Counted from the stretch's first letter, positions 9,110 through 18,263 are shown. The stretch: DNA of 64,000 bases from JBGPGW01 sp046349515 (GCA_046349515.1 JAXMCE010000012.1:43708-107707); one strand, 5' to 3'. Program-made: numbers and translations. Notes: generated by a model from the letters alone, not told the origin.

Positions 9110-10459
9110 TCAGCTTTTGAATTGCGCGCGCTCATCGCGCCAACGGCGCGCCTTGTAGAGGCTGCGCTCGATGCTGCCGGGCTCGAGCACGTCGACCTCG
9201 AAACCGATCCCGGCCTTGGCGCGAAGGGCGCGCAGGACGGCCGCAGAGAAACGCGCTTTGGCTTCGCCCGTCATGGCCGTGGTCGGCATGATCCGCACCG
9301 TTGCGATGTCGGAGGCCTTGTCGTCGGTCGAGAGCACGACCTGGTAGTCATCGACCTCGGGATAGGTGAAGAGAAGATCGTCGATGGCCTGGGGCCAGAC
9401 ATTGATTCCCTTGATCTTCTTGACGTCATCGAGCCGTCCGACGGAGCCGATCTCGACGCCGGAGAAGACGCGGCCGCAGAGGCAGCGGCCCGGCGCGCGG
9501 AAGACACCTCTGTCGCCCGTGCGAACACGGATCATCGGCGTGTCGGTCCGGTAGAGGCTCGTGAGGACGATCTCCCCGGCCTCGCCATCCTCGACATGAC
9601 GGCCCGAGGCCGGATCGATGATTTCGAGCACGATGTCCGGATCGATGTTGTGAAGCACGCCCGGGCGCTCGCGCGTGCCGATGCCATGCTCGCAGGTGAA
9701 CATGTGGTCGCACGACATGAACGACAGGCCGAAGCGGTCATAGGCACGGGCGCCGAACTGTTGCTCGAGCTTCTGGAACCAGGCGATGCTGGCGCCCTCC
9801 GCACCCGTCAGCAGGATTTCGATGCCAAGCTCGCGCGCGCGGGCGCCGGCGACGGCGGCGAGGTGGCCGAAATAGGAGGTCGTGCCGAAAAGAGCGCGGG
9901 GCCGGAACCGCTCGATCAGCTTCAATCGCTGGTCGGTGTCGTAGAAGGCCACGGGGAACATGGACAGGCCGAAATCGACGCCGGCCTGGAACTCGCACCG
10001 CCCGCCGGCCAGGAGCGAGACATGCATGGTGAGAAAGGTCCGGTCGGCCCGTCGCATCCCCGCCCAGGTGAAGTAGTAGCCATTGAGCCGCGAGTGGTTG
10101 GCGAAATCCTCGTTGGTCTGGAGGTGGATCTCGACCCCCTGGCCGGAGGTGCCGCTGCTCGTGCAGGCGATGATCGGGACACCCAAGGACAGCACATGGC
10201 GGTGGCGCCGGCCGTAGGGCGGCTCGTCGTTCTGGTCGCGCAAAAGATCCTGCTTGGTCACGGGTGGCACGCGCGCGCCGAACGTCTCCACGCTGTCGAT
10301 CCGGTCGATATCGAGTTTCGCCGCCTGCCAATGGTCCTTGAAGAAAGGGTTCGTGGCCCAGGTCTTCGCGAGAAGTTTCTGGATGCGCTTTGTCTGCAGT
10401 CCGCGTAACGCCTCAGGCGGCGCGCGTTCAAGGTCCGGCTGGACAAGGCGATAGTCCAT
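9110..10459 (-). CDS. phenylacetate-CoA ligase-like (PaaK family) AMP-forming ligase
   Basis: A 449-residue adenylate-forming enzyme that should activate an aromatic or other carboxylic acid to its CoA thioester. The phosphate-binding loop TSSGTSGQ is at residues 100-107, YDRFGLSFM and a GDRGVF acidic motif follow, and the small C-terminal domain starts near the GRLDDVKKIKGINVWP segment typical of PaaK. It precedes an acyl-CoA dehydrogenase gene on the same strand and faces a divergent CoA-transferase/acyl-CoA synthetase pair, so the four genes plausibly feed one acyl-CoA degradation route. The exact acid is not recognisable. Confidence 0.85.
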   Translation of the reverse strand: MDYRLVQPDLERAPPEALRGLQTKRIQKLLAKTWATNPFFKDHWQAAKLDIDRIDSVETFGARVPPVTKQDLLRDQNDEPPYGRRHRHVLSLGVPIIACTSSGTSGQGVEIHLQTNEDFANHSRLNGYYFTWAGMRRADRTFLTMHVSLLAGGRCEFQAGVDFGLSMFPVAFYDTDQRLKLIERFRPRALFGTTSYFGHLAAVAGARARELGIEILLTGAEGASIAWFQKLEQQFGARAYDRFGLSFMSCDHMFTCEHGIGTRERPGVLHNIDPDIVLEIIDPASGRHVEDGEAGEIVLTSLYRTDTPMIRVRTGDRGVFRAPGRCLCGRVFSGVEIGSVGRLDDVKKIKGINVWPQAIDDLLFTYPEVDDYQVVLSTDDKASDIATVRIMPTTAMTGEAKARFSAAVLRALRAKAGIGFEVDVLEPGSIERSLYKARRWRDERAQFKS

Positions 10460-10615
10460 GGCAGCGTTCCAGGCGTGATCACCGATCGCCGAGAGAGGTT
10501 AGAGGAGCAGAAGGGCCGCCGCAATTCCACGCCTTGGGTTTGCGGACGGTTGCGTTGAGCGCGTGGTTGTTGCTCAATCGCGCGACCCTTCGCCATGCAC
10601 CGGGTGACCAATGCC

Positions 10616-11755
10616 ATGACTCAGCGTCTCCTCTCCGGAATCCGGGTGCTCGATCTCTCGCAGTTCACCCCGGGTCCTTACGCGACCCTTCTCCTCGCCG
10701 ATCTCGGTGCCCAGGTGATCAAGGTCGAGCCGCCTGCGGGCGATCCGCAAAGGATCGACGGGCCGCTCGATCGCGACGGCATCTCGGCCTGGTATCGGCT
10801 CATGAACCGTTCGAAGACTGTCGTGCGCCTCGACCTCAAGACAGAAGAGGGCAAGCGCGTCTTCACCGAGCTTCTCGGCGAGGCGGATGCGATGCTCGAA
10901 TCCTACCGGCCTGGAGTCATGGATCGGCTCGGCTTCGGGCGCGAACGGCTGGACGCGATCAATCCCATGCTGGTCCACTGCGCGCTGTCGGGATGGGGGC
11001 AGACGGGCCCCTATCGGCTCAAGGCGGGCCACGACCTCAACTACATGGCCTTCGGCGGCGGGCTCGCGGCCTCGGGCACAAAGGACGCGCCGGTCATGAC
11101 CTATCCCGCCGTCGCCGATTTCGCGGGCGGGCTCTTCGCGGCCTTCGCCATCGTCGCCGGACTCCAGGGGCGCAAGGAACGCGGGCGCGGCGCCTTTATC
11201 GATGCGAGCTTGGCCGAGACGGTTCTCTCATGGCTGAGCCCGGACCTGACGGGCATGCTGAGGGCGGGCTTCGTGCCCGACCGCGCGGCGATCCCCTATA
11301 ACGGCGGACTCGCCTGCTATCAGATCTATCGTACCGCCGACGACCGCTTCATCACGCTTGGCATCATCGAGGACAAGTTCTGGCGCAACTTCTGCAACGC
11401 GGTGGGACGGGCCGATTGGATTCCGCGCCAGTGGGAGGCCGTGCCGCAACATGGCTTCATTGCCGAGTTGGCGGCGCTTTTCCGCATGCGGTCCCTTGCC
11501 GCGTGGCTTGAGCTCCTGGAGCCGGTCGACACGTGCTTTCACGCGGTCCTCGAGCATCGCGAGCTTCCATCGCACCCCCACATCGTCGCGCGCCGCATGA
11601 TCGCCCGGGAGGATGGTGCCGATCCGTTTGTGGAAGCTTTGTTTCCGGCATGGGTCGACGGCGAACCTCCGCCGGCCCGGCACGTGTTCCGCGAACTCGA
11701 TGCGGCAGAAGCGCTTCGTGCCTGGCGTGCGGCACCACGCGCGAAGCGGGGCTGA
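10616..11755 (+). CDS. CaiB/BaiF family (type III) CoA-transferase
   Basis: A family III CoA-transferase of about 380 residues that moves CoA between carboxylic acids. The N-terminal LSGIRVLDLSQFTPGPYAT and LADLGAQVIKVEPPAGD segments are diagnostic, as is the ALSGWGQTGPY stretch. The catalytic aspartate is expected in FIDASLAET near residue 200. I favour the second ATG, preceded by GGGTGA; a start 21 bases earlier is possible. The next gene, an acyl-CoA synthetase, starts six bases after the stop, indicating translational coupling in one operon. Confidence 0.9.
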   Translation: MTQRLLSGIRVLDLSQFTPGPYATLLLADLGAQVIKVEPPAGDPQRIDGPLDRDGISAWYRLMNRSKTVVRLDLKTEEGKRVFTELLGEADAMLESYRPGVMDRLGFGRERLDAINPMLVHCALSGWGQTGPYRLKAGHDLNYMAFGGGLAASGTKDAPVMTYPAVADFAGGLFAAFAIVAGLQGRKERGRGAFIDASLAETVLSWLSPDLTGMLRAGFVPDRAAIPYNGGLACYQIYRTADDRFITLGIIEDKFWRNFCNAVGRADWIPRQWEAVPQHGFIAELAALFRMRSLAAWLELLEPVDTCFHAVLEHRELPSHPHIVARRMIAREDGADPFVEALFPAWVDGEPPPARHVFRELDAAEALRAWRAAPRAKRG

Positions 11756-11761
11756 CGCGCC

Positions 11762-13321
11762 ATGTCCTCGATGCTGCCACTTCCCGAGGTCGAGCGCCGA
11801 ACGGTGCCCGATCTCCTCGACCGGGCGCGCGGCTTCGGCCTCGATCGCCCGTTCTTCCTCGATCTCGCAAGCGGACGCTCGCTCACTTACGGTGCGTTTC
11901 TCGAGCACGTGTCCGGCCTCGCGGGCGAGCTCGCGCGCCGGTTCCGCCCGGGCGCCGTCGTCGCGGTTCTCCTGCCGAATCAATTCGAATACGTCATCTT
12001 GAGATTCGCGCTCTCTTGCGCAGGGCTCGTCGAGGCCGCGATCAACGGCGAGCACAAGGGGCCGGTCTTGAAGGGCATGCTCGAAGTCGCGGCACCCGCG
12101 GCCATCGTCTGTGCCGAGCGTTTCCGGCCGAATGTCGAGGCCTGCGGATTCGCCCGGGACGGAATCGCATGGATCGACGACGGCGCGCTGGCCGAGCTCT
12201 GCCGCCTCGAAGCGAGTTGGGATGCGCGGCCCCGACCTCCGATCGAGCCCGGCTCGGCTTGCCGCATCATCTACACTTCCGGCACGACCTCGGTCTCGAA
12301 AGGGGCGGAGCTGTCGCATGGCTACGAGGTCTATACGGGCTTCGCCTACTGCTCGCGAATGGGCCTCCGTGCCGGTGACCGATGGTATTATCCGACACCG
12401 TTTTTCCACATCGACGGCCTCATCAGCATCGCAGCACTGCTCCATTGCGGCGGCTCTCATGCCTTGGCGCCGCGCTTCTCCGCGTCGCGCTTCTGGCAGG
12501 AGGTCATCGCCTCCGAGGCCACGGTGATGCTCTACGTCGGCACGATCCTCTCGATCATCCAGAAGCTGGGCGATCCGCCGCCAGGGCAGCGGATTCGTGT
12601 GGGCATGGGCGTGGGCGGCACGCCGGCCTTGCGCCAGTGGTTCGAGGAGCGTCACAAGATCACCCTGCTCGAAGTCTACGGCTTGACCGAGTGCTGCGGC
12701 GCCGCGATCGACGATTGGTCGGCCCGCCGCCCCAATTCCTGCGGCCGCCCAACTCTTGGATACGAGATCGCGATCCTCGACGGGCTCGACCGTCCGTTGC
12801 CGGCCGGCAAGCGCGGCCAGATCGCCGTCCGCCCGCGCGAGCCTTTCTCCATGCTCTCCGCCTACCGCAACAACCCGGCGGCGACGGTCGCGAGTTTTCG
12901 CAATCTATGGTTCCACACGGGCGATGTCGGCTCGTTCGACGAGGACGGCTACCTCTACTTCCATGGCCGCATGAAGGACGTCATTCGCCACCGGGACGAG
13001 AATATCTCGGCCGAGGAGCTCGAGGCGGTGGTGGACACCCACGCCGCTGTCTTGATGTCGGCGGCCGTCGCGGTTCCCTCCGACCTTGGCGATGAAGACA
13101 TCCTTCTCTACGTCCTGCCGAAGCGCGGCATGGCGGTCGAGCCGGCCGAGCTCTGCCGGTACCTCGCCGAGCGGGTGGCGCCCTTCATGGTGCCGCGCCA
13201 TGTGCGCGTCGTCGAATCCTTGCCCCTCACGCCGACGGAGAAGGTCGCGAAGACGGGTTTGTCGCGCGCCATCGATCCGTCGGTTTGGACGCGGCCCTCG
13301 ACCCGAAAGGCCTCCGGCTGA
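11762..13321 (+). CDS. AMP-dependent acyl-CoA synthetase
   Basis: A 519-residue class I adenylate-forming enzyme that activates a carboxylic acid with ATP and CoA. The P-loop YTSGTTSVSKG begins at residue 171, where the usual glycine-proline pair is changed to Ser-Val-Ser. YGLTE follows in the middle, and the GDVGSFDEDGYLYFHGR hinge and a PTEKVAK C-terminal catalytic-lysine region are present. The FHIDG and GRMKDVIRHRDENISAEELE segments resemble crotonobetaine/carnitine-CoA ligase (CaiC-like). It is coupled to the CaiB-type transferase, which fits a carnitine-like or short branched acid substrate, but this is only inference. Confidence 0.88.
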   Translation: MSSMLPLPEVERRTVPDLLDRARGFGLDRPFFLDLASGRSLTYGAFLEHVSGLAGELARRFRPGAVVAVLLPNQFEYVILRFALSCAGLVEAAINGEHKGPVLKGMLEVAAPAAIVCAERFRPNVEACGFARDGIAWIDDGALAELCRLEASWDARPRPPIEPGSACRIIYTSGTTSVSKGAELSHGYEVYTGFAYCSRMGLRAGDRWYYPTPFFHIDGLISIAALLHCGGSHALAPRFSASRFWQEVIASEATVMLYVGTILSIIQKLGDPPPGQRIRVGMGVGGTPALRQWFEERHKITLLEVYGLTECCGAAIDDWSARRPNSCGRPTLGYEIAILDGLDRPLPAGKRGQIAVRPREPFSMLSAYRNNPAATVASFRNLWFHTGDVGSFDEDGYLYFHGRMKDVIRHRDENISAEELEAVVDTHAAVLMSAAVAVPSDLGDEDILLYVLPKRGMAVEPAELCRYLAERVAPFMVPRHVRVVESLPLTPTEKVAKTGLSRAIDPSVWTRPSTRKASG

Positions 13322-13414
13322 TCACTTTTCGCGCGACTCGAATAGCGATGCGCGATCCACTAGGCTTTGCCCGTTCATAGGGCGCGCCTGAGCGCGAAGC
13401 GGGAGGACACGACC

Positions 13415-13882
13415 ATGGCCGAGAAGGGCAAGAGCGGACCGTTCCACACGTTGCACCACATGTGCCTCGTGGTGAAGGACATCGACAAGGCGATAAAGTT
13501 CTACGAGAGCATCGGCATTGGGCCGTGGCACGACTATCCGCCGCTCGACGAATTCGCCGAGCTCAAGATGCCGGATGCGGCGGCCTTCAAGGCGCTCAAG
13601 TTCAAATGGGCTCAGATCGGACCCATCCAGCTCCAGATGGTGACGCCTCCTCCGGGCGGCAGCCCCCAGCGCAAGTTCTTCGAGGAACACGGCGAAGGCG
13701 TCTTCCATGTTGGCTTCGTCGTGGACGACGTCGACGCTGCAGAGGCGGATGCCGTGAAGCGCGGGCTCGAAGTCTTCATGCGCGGCCGTCGCAAGAACGG
13801 CAGCGGCTTCACCTATTTCAAGACGGCGGACGCGGGCGCCGGCGTCACGCTGTCCATACGCAAGAGCCCGCCCGCGAAGTAG
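13415..13882 (+). CDS. VOC/glyoxalase-fold protein
   Basis: A 155-residue vicinal-oxygen-chelate protein with two beta-alpha-beta-beta-beta modules. Metal-ligand candidates are His14/15 in LHHMCLVV and His98 in GVFHVGFVV. The last glutamate of the classical site appears to be replaced (GVTLSIRK). The overall look is close to methylmalonyl-CoA epimerase-like and lactoylglutathione-lyase-like proteins, but the altered site argues against a firm name. A GGGAGGAC ribosome site supports the start. It lies 50 bases before a RidA gene on the same strand. Confidence 0.8.
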   Translation: MAEKGKSGPFHTLHHMCLVVKDIDKAIKFYESIGIGPWHDYPPLDEFAELKMPDAAAFKALKFKWAQIGPIQLQMVTPPPGGSPQRKFFEEHGEGVFHVGFVVDDVDAAEADAVKRGLEVFMRGRRKNGSGFTYFKTADAGAGVTLSIRKSPPAK

Positions 13883-13932
13883 ACGGATTCACCGCCATTC
13901 ACGCCAATCGATCGAGGGGAAGGAAGATCGTC

Positions 13933-14334
13933 ATGCCCAAGCAAGTCATCAATTCATCGAAAATCGTGCGCAGCTTCACGACGACGACGGCGCATGCGAC
14001 GAAGGCGCGCGGTTTCGTCTTCGTGACGGGCCAGGTGCCGAACAAGCCCAGCCAGGACCCGCGCGCCGGCCGCGAATACGAGATGGGCGGCATCGAGGAG
14101 CAAATCACCCAGGTGATGGACAACATCAAGGCGATCCTCGAGGAGGCGGGCACCAATTTTGACAACGTCGTGAAGCGCAACGTCTATCTCACCCATGTCG
14201 GCGATTTCCAGACCGTCTACAAGGTGATGGAGCGCTACTTCCCCTCGGGCGTCGCGAGCACGGGCGTCATCACGGGCCTCGTGCCGACGAGTGCGCGGGT
14301 CGAGGTCGACGTGATCGCGACCATGCCCGACTGA
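13933..14334 (+). CDS. RidA family protein (copy 1)
   Basis: A 133-residue YjgF/YER057c/UK114 protein, the usual length for a trimeric Rid protein. The conserved arginine that binds the substrate carboxylate in true RidA imine deaminases is present (Arg122 in TSARVEVDVIA), as is the FVTGQVP strand. RidA hydrolyses reactive enamines and imines released by PLP or flavin enzymes, which suits this window rich in amino-acid oxidases and aminotransferases. It follows the VOC gene and precedes the small AtzG-like gene by 17 bases, so the four genes to 15.97 kb may form one operon. Confidence 0.9.
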   Translation: MPKQVINSSKIVRSFTTTTAHATKARGFVFVTGQVPNKPSQDPRAGREYEMGGIEEQITQVMDNIKAILEEAGTNFDNVVKRNVYLTHVGDFQTVYKVMERYFPSGVASTGVITGLVPTSARVEVDVIATMPD

Positions 14335-14351
14335 GGCGCGATGTCGGGCGC

Positions 14352-14564
14352 ATGCCGCTAGACAAGGAGACGGCCAAGGCCCTCGAAAAGCGCCTTGCCG
14401 CGCTTGCGCGGGACGCTGGCAATCCGTTGCCGGCGGAGACCATCCGCGCGCTCGCGGAGACGCTGGCCGGCACGCTGGCCGCGCTACGCGAGACGGCCGA
14501 GACGCTCGGGGCCATGGACGAGGCGCCGGCCATGCGGCCAGCGCTCGCCGATGACACTCGCTGA
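14352..14564 (+). CDS. AtzG/DUF4089-like small amidase partner
   Basis: A 70-residue, mostly helical protein (alternating Ala/Leu/Glu, such as ALAETLAGTLAALRETAETL) that overlaps the amidase start by 14 bases. Its size, its position in front of an AtzE-like amidase and the LPAETIRALAETLAG helix followed by an acidic-proline tail (DEAPAMRPA) match AtzG, the DUF4089 protein that forms a complex with the carboxybiuret amidase AtzE, and more distantly GatC. I infer that it stabilises the amidase. The ribosome site is weak. Family assignment is by size, helix pattern and context, not by a decisive motif. Confidence 0.7.
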   Translation: MPLDKETAKALEKRLAALARDAGNPLPAETIRALAETLAGTLAALRETAETLGAMDEAPAMRPALADDTR

Positions 14565-15966
14565 ACTCCCTCTGCCGCAGGCCGCCGAGGCCATCCGTCG
14601 CGGCGAGATCTCGCCCGTCGAGCTCGCGCGCGCGAGCCTCGAACGCGCGCACGCCTTGAATCCGCGTCTCAACTGCCTCCTGACGATCACGGAAGAGGAG
14701 GCCTTGGATGCGGCCGCGGCGGCCGAGCGGGAGATCCGCGCTGGCCACTATCGCGGGCTCCTTCACGGCATCCCCTACACGGCCAAGGACATCTTCGAGA
14801 CCGCCGGCATCCGCACCACCGCCGCCTCCGCCATCCTTGCCAATTGGGTACCGACGGAGGATGCGGAGGTCGTGCGGCGCCTCGGCGAAGCGGGCGCTGT
14901 CCTCGTGGGCAAGGTGCATTTGAGCGAGTTCGCTTCGGGGCCGGCCAACCTCAACGACCACTATGGGCCTGCGCGCAACCCGTGGAACACGGCCTGCATC
15001 ACCGGCGGGTCCTCGGGCGGCTCGGCCGCGGCGGTGGCGTCGGGGATCGGCCTCTTCTCTCTCGGCACGGACACGGGCGGCTCGGTGCGGATGCCGGCCG
15101 CCATGAGCGGCACCTTCGGCCACAAGCCGACGTTCGGTCTCGTGAGCCGGCACGGCGTCGTGCCTCTGTCCTGGTCGCTCGATACGGTCGGCGTGCTTGC
15201 GCGCGACAGCCGGGATGCCGCGACGGTTCTCGACATCATCGCTGGCTACGATCCGCGCGACCCCGGCTCGGCGAAGGGGCCGGCAGTTCGCTTCGGCGAA
15301 GGTCTCGACGGCGGCGCGGGCGGATTCCGCATCGGCCTGCCGCGCGAGCTTCTGGCCGAGCCCATGGACGCGGATGTGCGCTCGGCGGTCATGGGCGCCG
15401 TCGATTCTCTCGCGCGCCTCGGCGCCACGGTCGAGGAGATTTCCGTTCCCTGGATCGCGACGGCCTTGGCCATCTCCAACCTCATCACGGCCGCCGAGAC
15501 AAGGAGCAGTCACGAACGCTGGTATCCGAAGGAGGCGCGCCGCTACGGACGGCACATGCGGGAGGTGCTGCTGATGGGCAGCGCGATCGGTGCCGCGGAC
15601 TACCTCATGGCCCTCCGCGTGCGCCGCGCGATCGCGCTCCGCACGGCCGATCTCTTCCGGTCGACCGACGTCATCGCTCTGCCCGCGGTTTCCGTCCCCG
15701 CGCCCGCGATCGGAACGGAACGCCTGGAGGTCGCGGGCACGACCGTTCCCATCCTGACCGCTCTCCGGCGATTCGTGCGTTGGGCGAGCCTCACGGGGCA
15801 ACCGGCCCTTTCGGTTCCCTGCGGCCTCTCGCGGGACGGCAGACCTATCGGGCTTCAGCTCATTGGCCGCATGTTCGAGGACGCGGCTCTCTTGCGCGTG
15901 GCGCGTGCTTACGAATCGACGCGTGCCTGGACGCTGCCCCTCGATGGGATTCGCGGCGAAGACTAG
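14551..15966 (+). CDS. amidase signature family enzyme (AtzE/GatA-like)
   Basis: A 471-residue amidase-signature hydrolase that cleaves a carbon-nitrogen amide bond. The Ser-cisSer-Lys triad is intact: Lys79 in PYTAKDIFE, cis-Ser154 in ITGGSSGGS and nucleophile Ser178 in TDTGGSVRMPAA. Its start overlaps the small AtzG-like gene, and an AtzG-AtzE pair is known from cyanuric-acid degradation (1-carboxybiuret hydrolase). No other cyanurate genes are present, so the substrate here is open. The stop codon shares the palindrome CTAG with the convergent dimethylformamidase-like gene. Confidence 0.9.
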   Translation: MTLAELPLPQAAEAIRRGEISPVELARASLERAHALNPRLNCLLTITEEEALDAAAAAEREIRAGHYRGLLHGIPYTAKDIFETAGIRTTAASAILANWVPTEDAEVVRRLGEAGAVLVGKVHLSEFASGPANLNDHYGPARNPWNTACITGGSSGGSAAAVASGIGLFSLGTDTGGSVRMPAAMSGTFGHKPTFGLVSRHGVVPLSWSLDTVGVLARDSRDAATVLDIIAGYDPRDPGSAKGPAVRFGEGLDGGAGGFRIGLPRELLAEPMDADVRSAVMGAVDSLARLGATVEEISVPWIATALAISNLITAAETRSSHERWYPKEARRYGRHMREVLLMGSAIGAADYLMALRVRRAIALRTADLFRSTDVIALPAVSVPAPAIGTERLEVAGTTVPILTALRRFVRWASLTGQPALSVPCGLSRDGRPIGLQLIGRMFEDAALLRVARAYESTRAWTLPLDGIRGED

Positions 15967-18203
15967 AACGGCTTGGGGTCGAGGAAGCGCCTCAAGACGT
16001 TCCGCGTGATGCGCGACACGTTGTTGCGGTAGCTATTGTGGGAGAGGCTGCCGGCCCAGGCGATGGACCCGGTCGAGAACACGGCGCCGCCGCCCTCGGT
16101 CTCGTAGAACACCATGTCGGCGCGGACGAGGGGATTCTCCTGCCCGCCGAGGCCGGGCACCGTTTCGAGGAACTCCTCCGGCACAAGCTGGTAGGCGTCC
16201 GTATGATTCTCCGAGGTGGCGAGGACGAGGGCGTTGGGCGGCGTGCCAAGCTCGGGCGCCGCGCGATCGAGCTCGAGGCCCGCCGCTCCGCCGCCGACGA
16301 GGCCAAAGTCGCCGATCCGTTCGTCCTTGCCGATGCCCTTGAAGATGAACGCCGCGCGCGGATCGAAGCTTCCGTCCTGGCGCCGGTAATAGGACGAGAG
16401 GTCGAATCCCTGGGCCGAGAAGCCGATTCCCGCCACGACCTGCGGTGCGCGCCCTTGGTTGAGCCAAAGCCCGCCGTACTCGCCGGTGAAGCTGTGGTAG
16501 TACTCGCCCGGCGGTGTCGGCCAGGAGCGGATGCCGATCTCGTTCCGCCGGACTTCGATGACGCCCGGCTTCGTCGGATGGTAGGCGATGCGCCAGTAAA
16601 AGCCGTTGCCGCCCATGTACATGAGGCGCCCGCCGCGCCGCTTCCACGCATCGAGCGCATCCCACATGGGCGTCGACCAATATTCCGGATGGGTGCAGGT
16701 GATGACGGCGCGATAGGGGGCCAGCGCCTCGAGTCCCTCGTCGTGGAGATCCTCGTCGGTGACGACGTCGTAGCGCTGCCCGATCGCATCGAGCCAATCG
16801 GTGATGTGCGTGTCCGCGTTGAACCCCCAGAGGCGCGAAGGGCCCGCGCCGGCGAAGCCGTATTGCAGCTTCGGGCGCATGTTGAGCACGGGCCTCAAGC
16901 GCGAGGAGTAGCAGACGCCGCTTCCGTCCGAATGGCGGTCGTAGAGCGAGTTGCCGTATTCGGGATGGTCGTTGAGGAAGAGATCCTTGGGGTAGAAAAT
17001 CACCAAGCTATCGATGAAGAGCTCGGTCATTTGCCCGTGGATGCTCGACCGTCCATTGGCATAGGCCATGTAGGTCGCGGTCGACAGCAATAGGGCCGCT
17101 TTAGCCTCCTGGCCTCGCTTGGGGCGGACGACGAAAGGAATGTATTCCTCGTGCGCGCCCGAGCGGAGCCGCGCGGCATAGACGCCGCTCCGGAGGTGCG
17201 CGGGGATTGTCAGCGCGAAATCCGTCTCCCAACCCGCGTCATAAAGATCGTCGTCATGGAAGTGAATGGCATTCCAGAATTCGGGCGCCTTCGTCCAATC
17301 CATGGGCGCGCCGCGCCAGCGCGATCCCGTGACGGCGCGCGTGGGCAGGTTGACCGTCTCGCCATGGAGGCGGTTGGGCGAAAGATCCGTCACGCGCTCG
17401 GATGTGATGTCGCGCGAGAAATCCCAGGCGGCGACGAGGTCGGTGCCGAGCGTCGCGGGCTCGGCAGCCGCGACCGTGTCGAACTCCGACGGATCGATGG
17501 CGCCGCGGAGGAGGCGCGGGCTCTCGATCTTGCCGTTGTAGTGCTCGGCAGCGATGACGCGCCCTCGCTCTGTCCTGAGATGAGATGCGGCGATCAAGAG
17601 AGGCGAATCGTTCCGGCCGATGCGCCTCAGCGTAACGCGCCGCGCGATCGTCTCTCGTCGATCGAGCTTGGGCACAGGCTCGAGCGGAACCTGGAACACA
17701 TGGACACGCCCGAGCCTTGCATCGAATGTCGCACCGACCGCGTACCAACGCCGCGGCAGGAGCGGGCGCCTGATGCCGATGGTCTCGACCTTGCGGCCAT
17801 CACCGAGACGGAGCGCGATGCCGCCCGACTTGCCGATGGTGAGCGCGAAACCGGAGCGCCCTGCCCATTTGGCGAGGATCGTCTGGACGCCCTTCGCGGG
17901 CGTCGTTGGCCAGATGAGAGCCGAGACCGTGAGCCCGTCGCCGAAGGCGTTGAGCTCCGTCCCGTCGGGGATGACGGCAAACGATCCCGCATGGATCCTC
18001 TGCAGGCGTCCACGGTAACGGCCGCTCACCTTCGTGCGGACGAGCGTCTCCTTGACGCCTGGACCCGCGGGGTTCTCATCGCCTTGGATGATGCGCACGA
18101 TGTCGGCGCGGTAGGACTTCACGCCCTCGCATGACACCATGAAGCGGATCGTCTCGCCGGGCCGGGCACTCAATTTGTCGCTGTAACCCGTGATCTTCAG
18201 CAC
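15963..18203 (-). CDS. dmfA2: N,N-dimethylformamidase-like large (beta) subunit
   Basis: A 746-residue protein with the organisation of the dimethylformamidase large subunit: an N-terminal region, a LamG-like beta-sandwich in the first half, and the C-terminal DMFase catalytic domain (about 350-740). The Paracoccus enzyme has a mononuclear iron held by two tyrosines and one glutamate. Fitting residues here are Tyr381 in MAYANGRSS, Tyr421 in NSLYDRHSD and Glu507 in THPEYWS, with similar spacing. It should hydrolyse an N-substituted formamide to formate and an amine, although the natural substrate may differ. The gene follows the small-subunit gene by 60 bases in the same operon. Confidence 0.82.
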   Translation of the reverse strand: MLKITGYSDKLSARPGETIRFMVSCEGVKSYRADIVRIIQGDENPAGPGVKETLVRTKVSGRYRGRLQRIHAGSFAVIPDGTELNAFGDGLTVSALIWPTTPAKGVQTILAKWAGRSGFALTIGKSGGIALRLGDGRKVETIGIRRPLLPRRWYAVGATFDARLGRVHVFQVPLEPVPKLDRRETIARRVTLRRIGRNDSPLLIAASHLRTERGRVIAAEHYNGKIESPRLLRGAIDPSEFDTVAAAEPATLGTDLVAAWDFSRDITSERVTDLSPNRLHGETVNLPTRAVTGSRWRGAPMDWTKAPEFWNAIHFHDDDLYDAGWETDFALTIPAHLRSGVYAARLRSGAHEEYIPFVVRPKRGQEAKAALLLSTATYMAYANGRSSIHGQMTELFIDSLVIFYPKDLFLNDHPEYGNSLYDRHSDGSGVCYSSRLRPVLNMRPKLQYGFAGAGPSRLWGFNADTHITDWLDAIGQRYDVVTDEDLHDEGLEALAPYRAVITCTHPEYWSTPMWDALDAWKRRGGRLMYMGGNGFYWRIAYHPTKPGVIEVRRNEIGIRSWPTPPGEYYHSFTGEYGGLWLNQGRAPQVVAGIGFSAQGFDLSSYYRRQDGSFDPRAAFIFKGIGKDERIGDFGLVGGGAAGLELDRAAPELGTPPNALVLATSENHTDAYQLVPEEFLETVPGLGGQENPLVRADMVFYETEGGGAVFSTGSIAWAGSLSHNSYRNNVSRITRNVLRRFLDPKPF

Positions 18204-18263
18204 TGACCTGCCCCCGATTTCGCTTTGATGTCGCGCCGATACGCTCGTGCGCCGATGAGACGT

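Noticed and set aside
13954..15801. A 615-codon minus-strand open frame opposite RidA and the amidase
   Set aside because: Arg/Ala/Gly/His-rich shadow translation; the amidase triad and RidA motif are on the plus strand.
14844..17093. A 749-codon open frame on the plus strand across the amidase and DMFase-like genes
   Set aside because: It is antisense to the DMFase-like gene and out of frame with the amidase, with Arg-rich, low-information translation typical of GC-rich shadow frames; both real genes have catalytic motifs.
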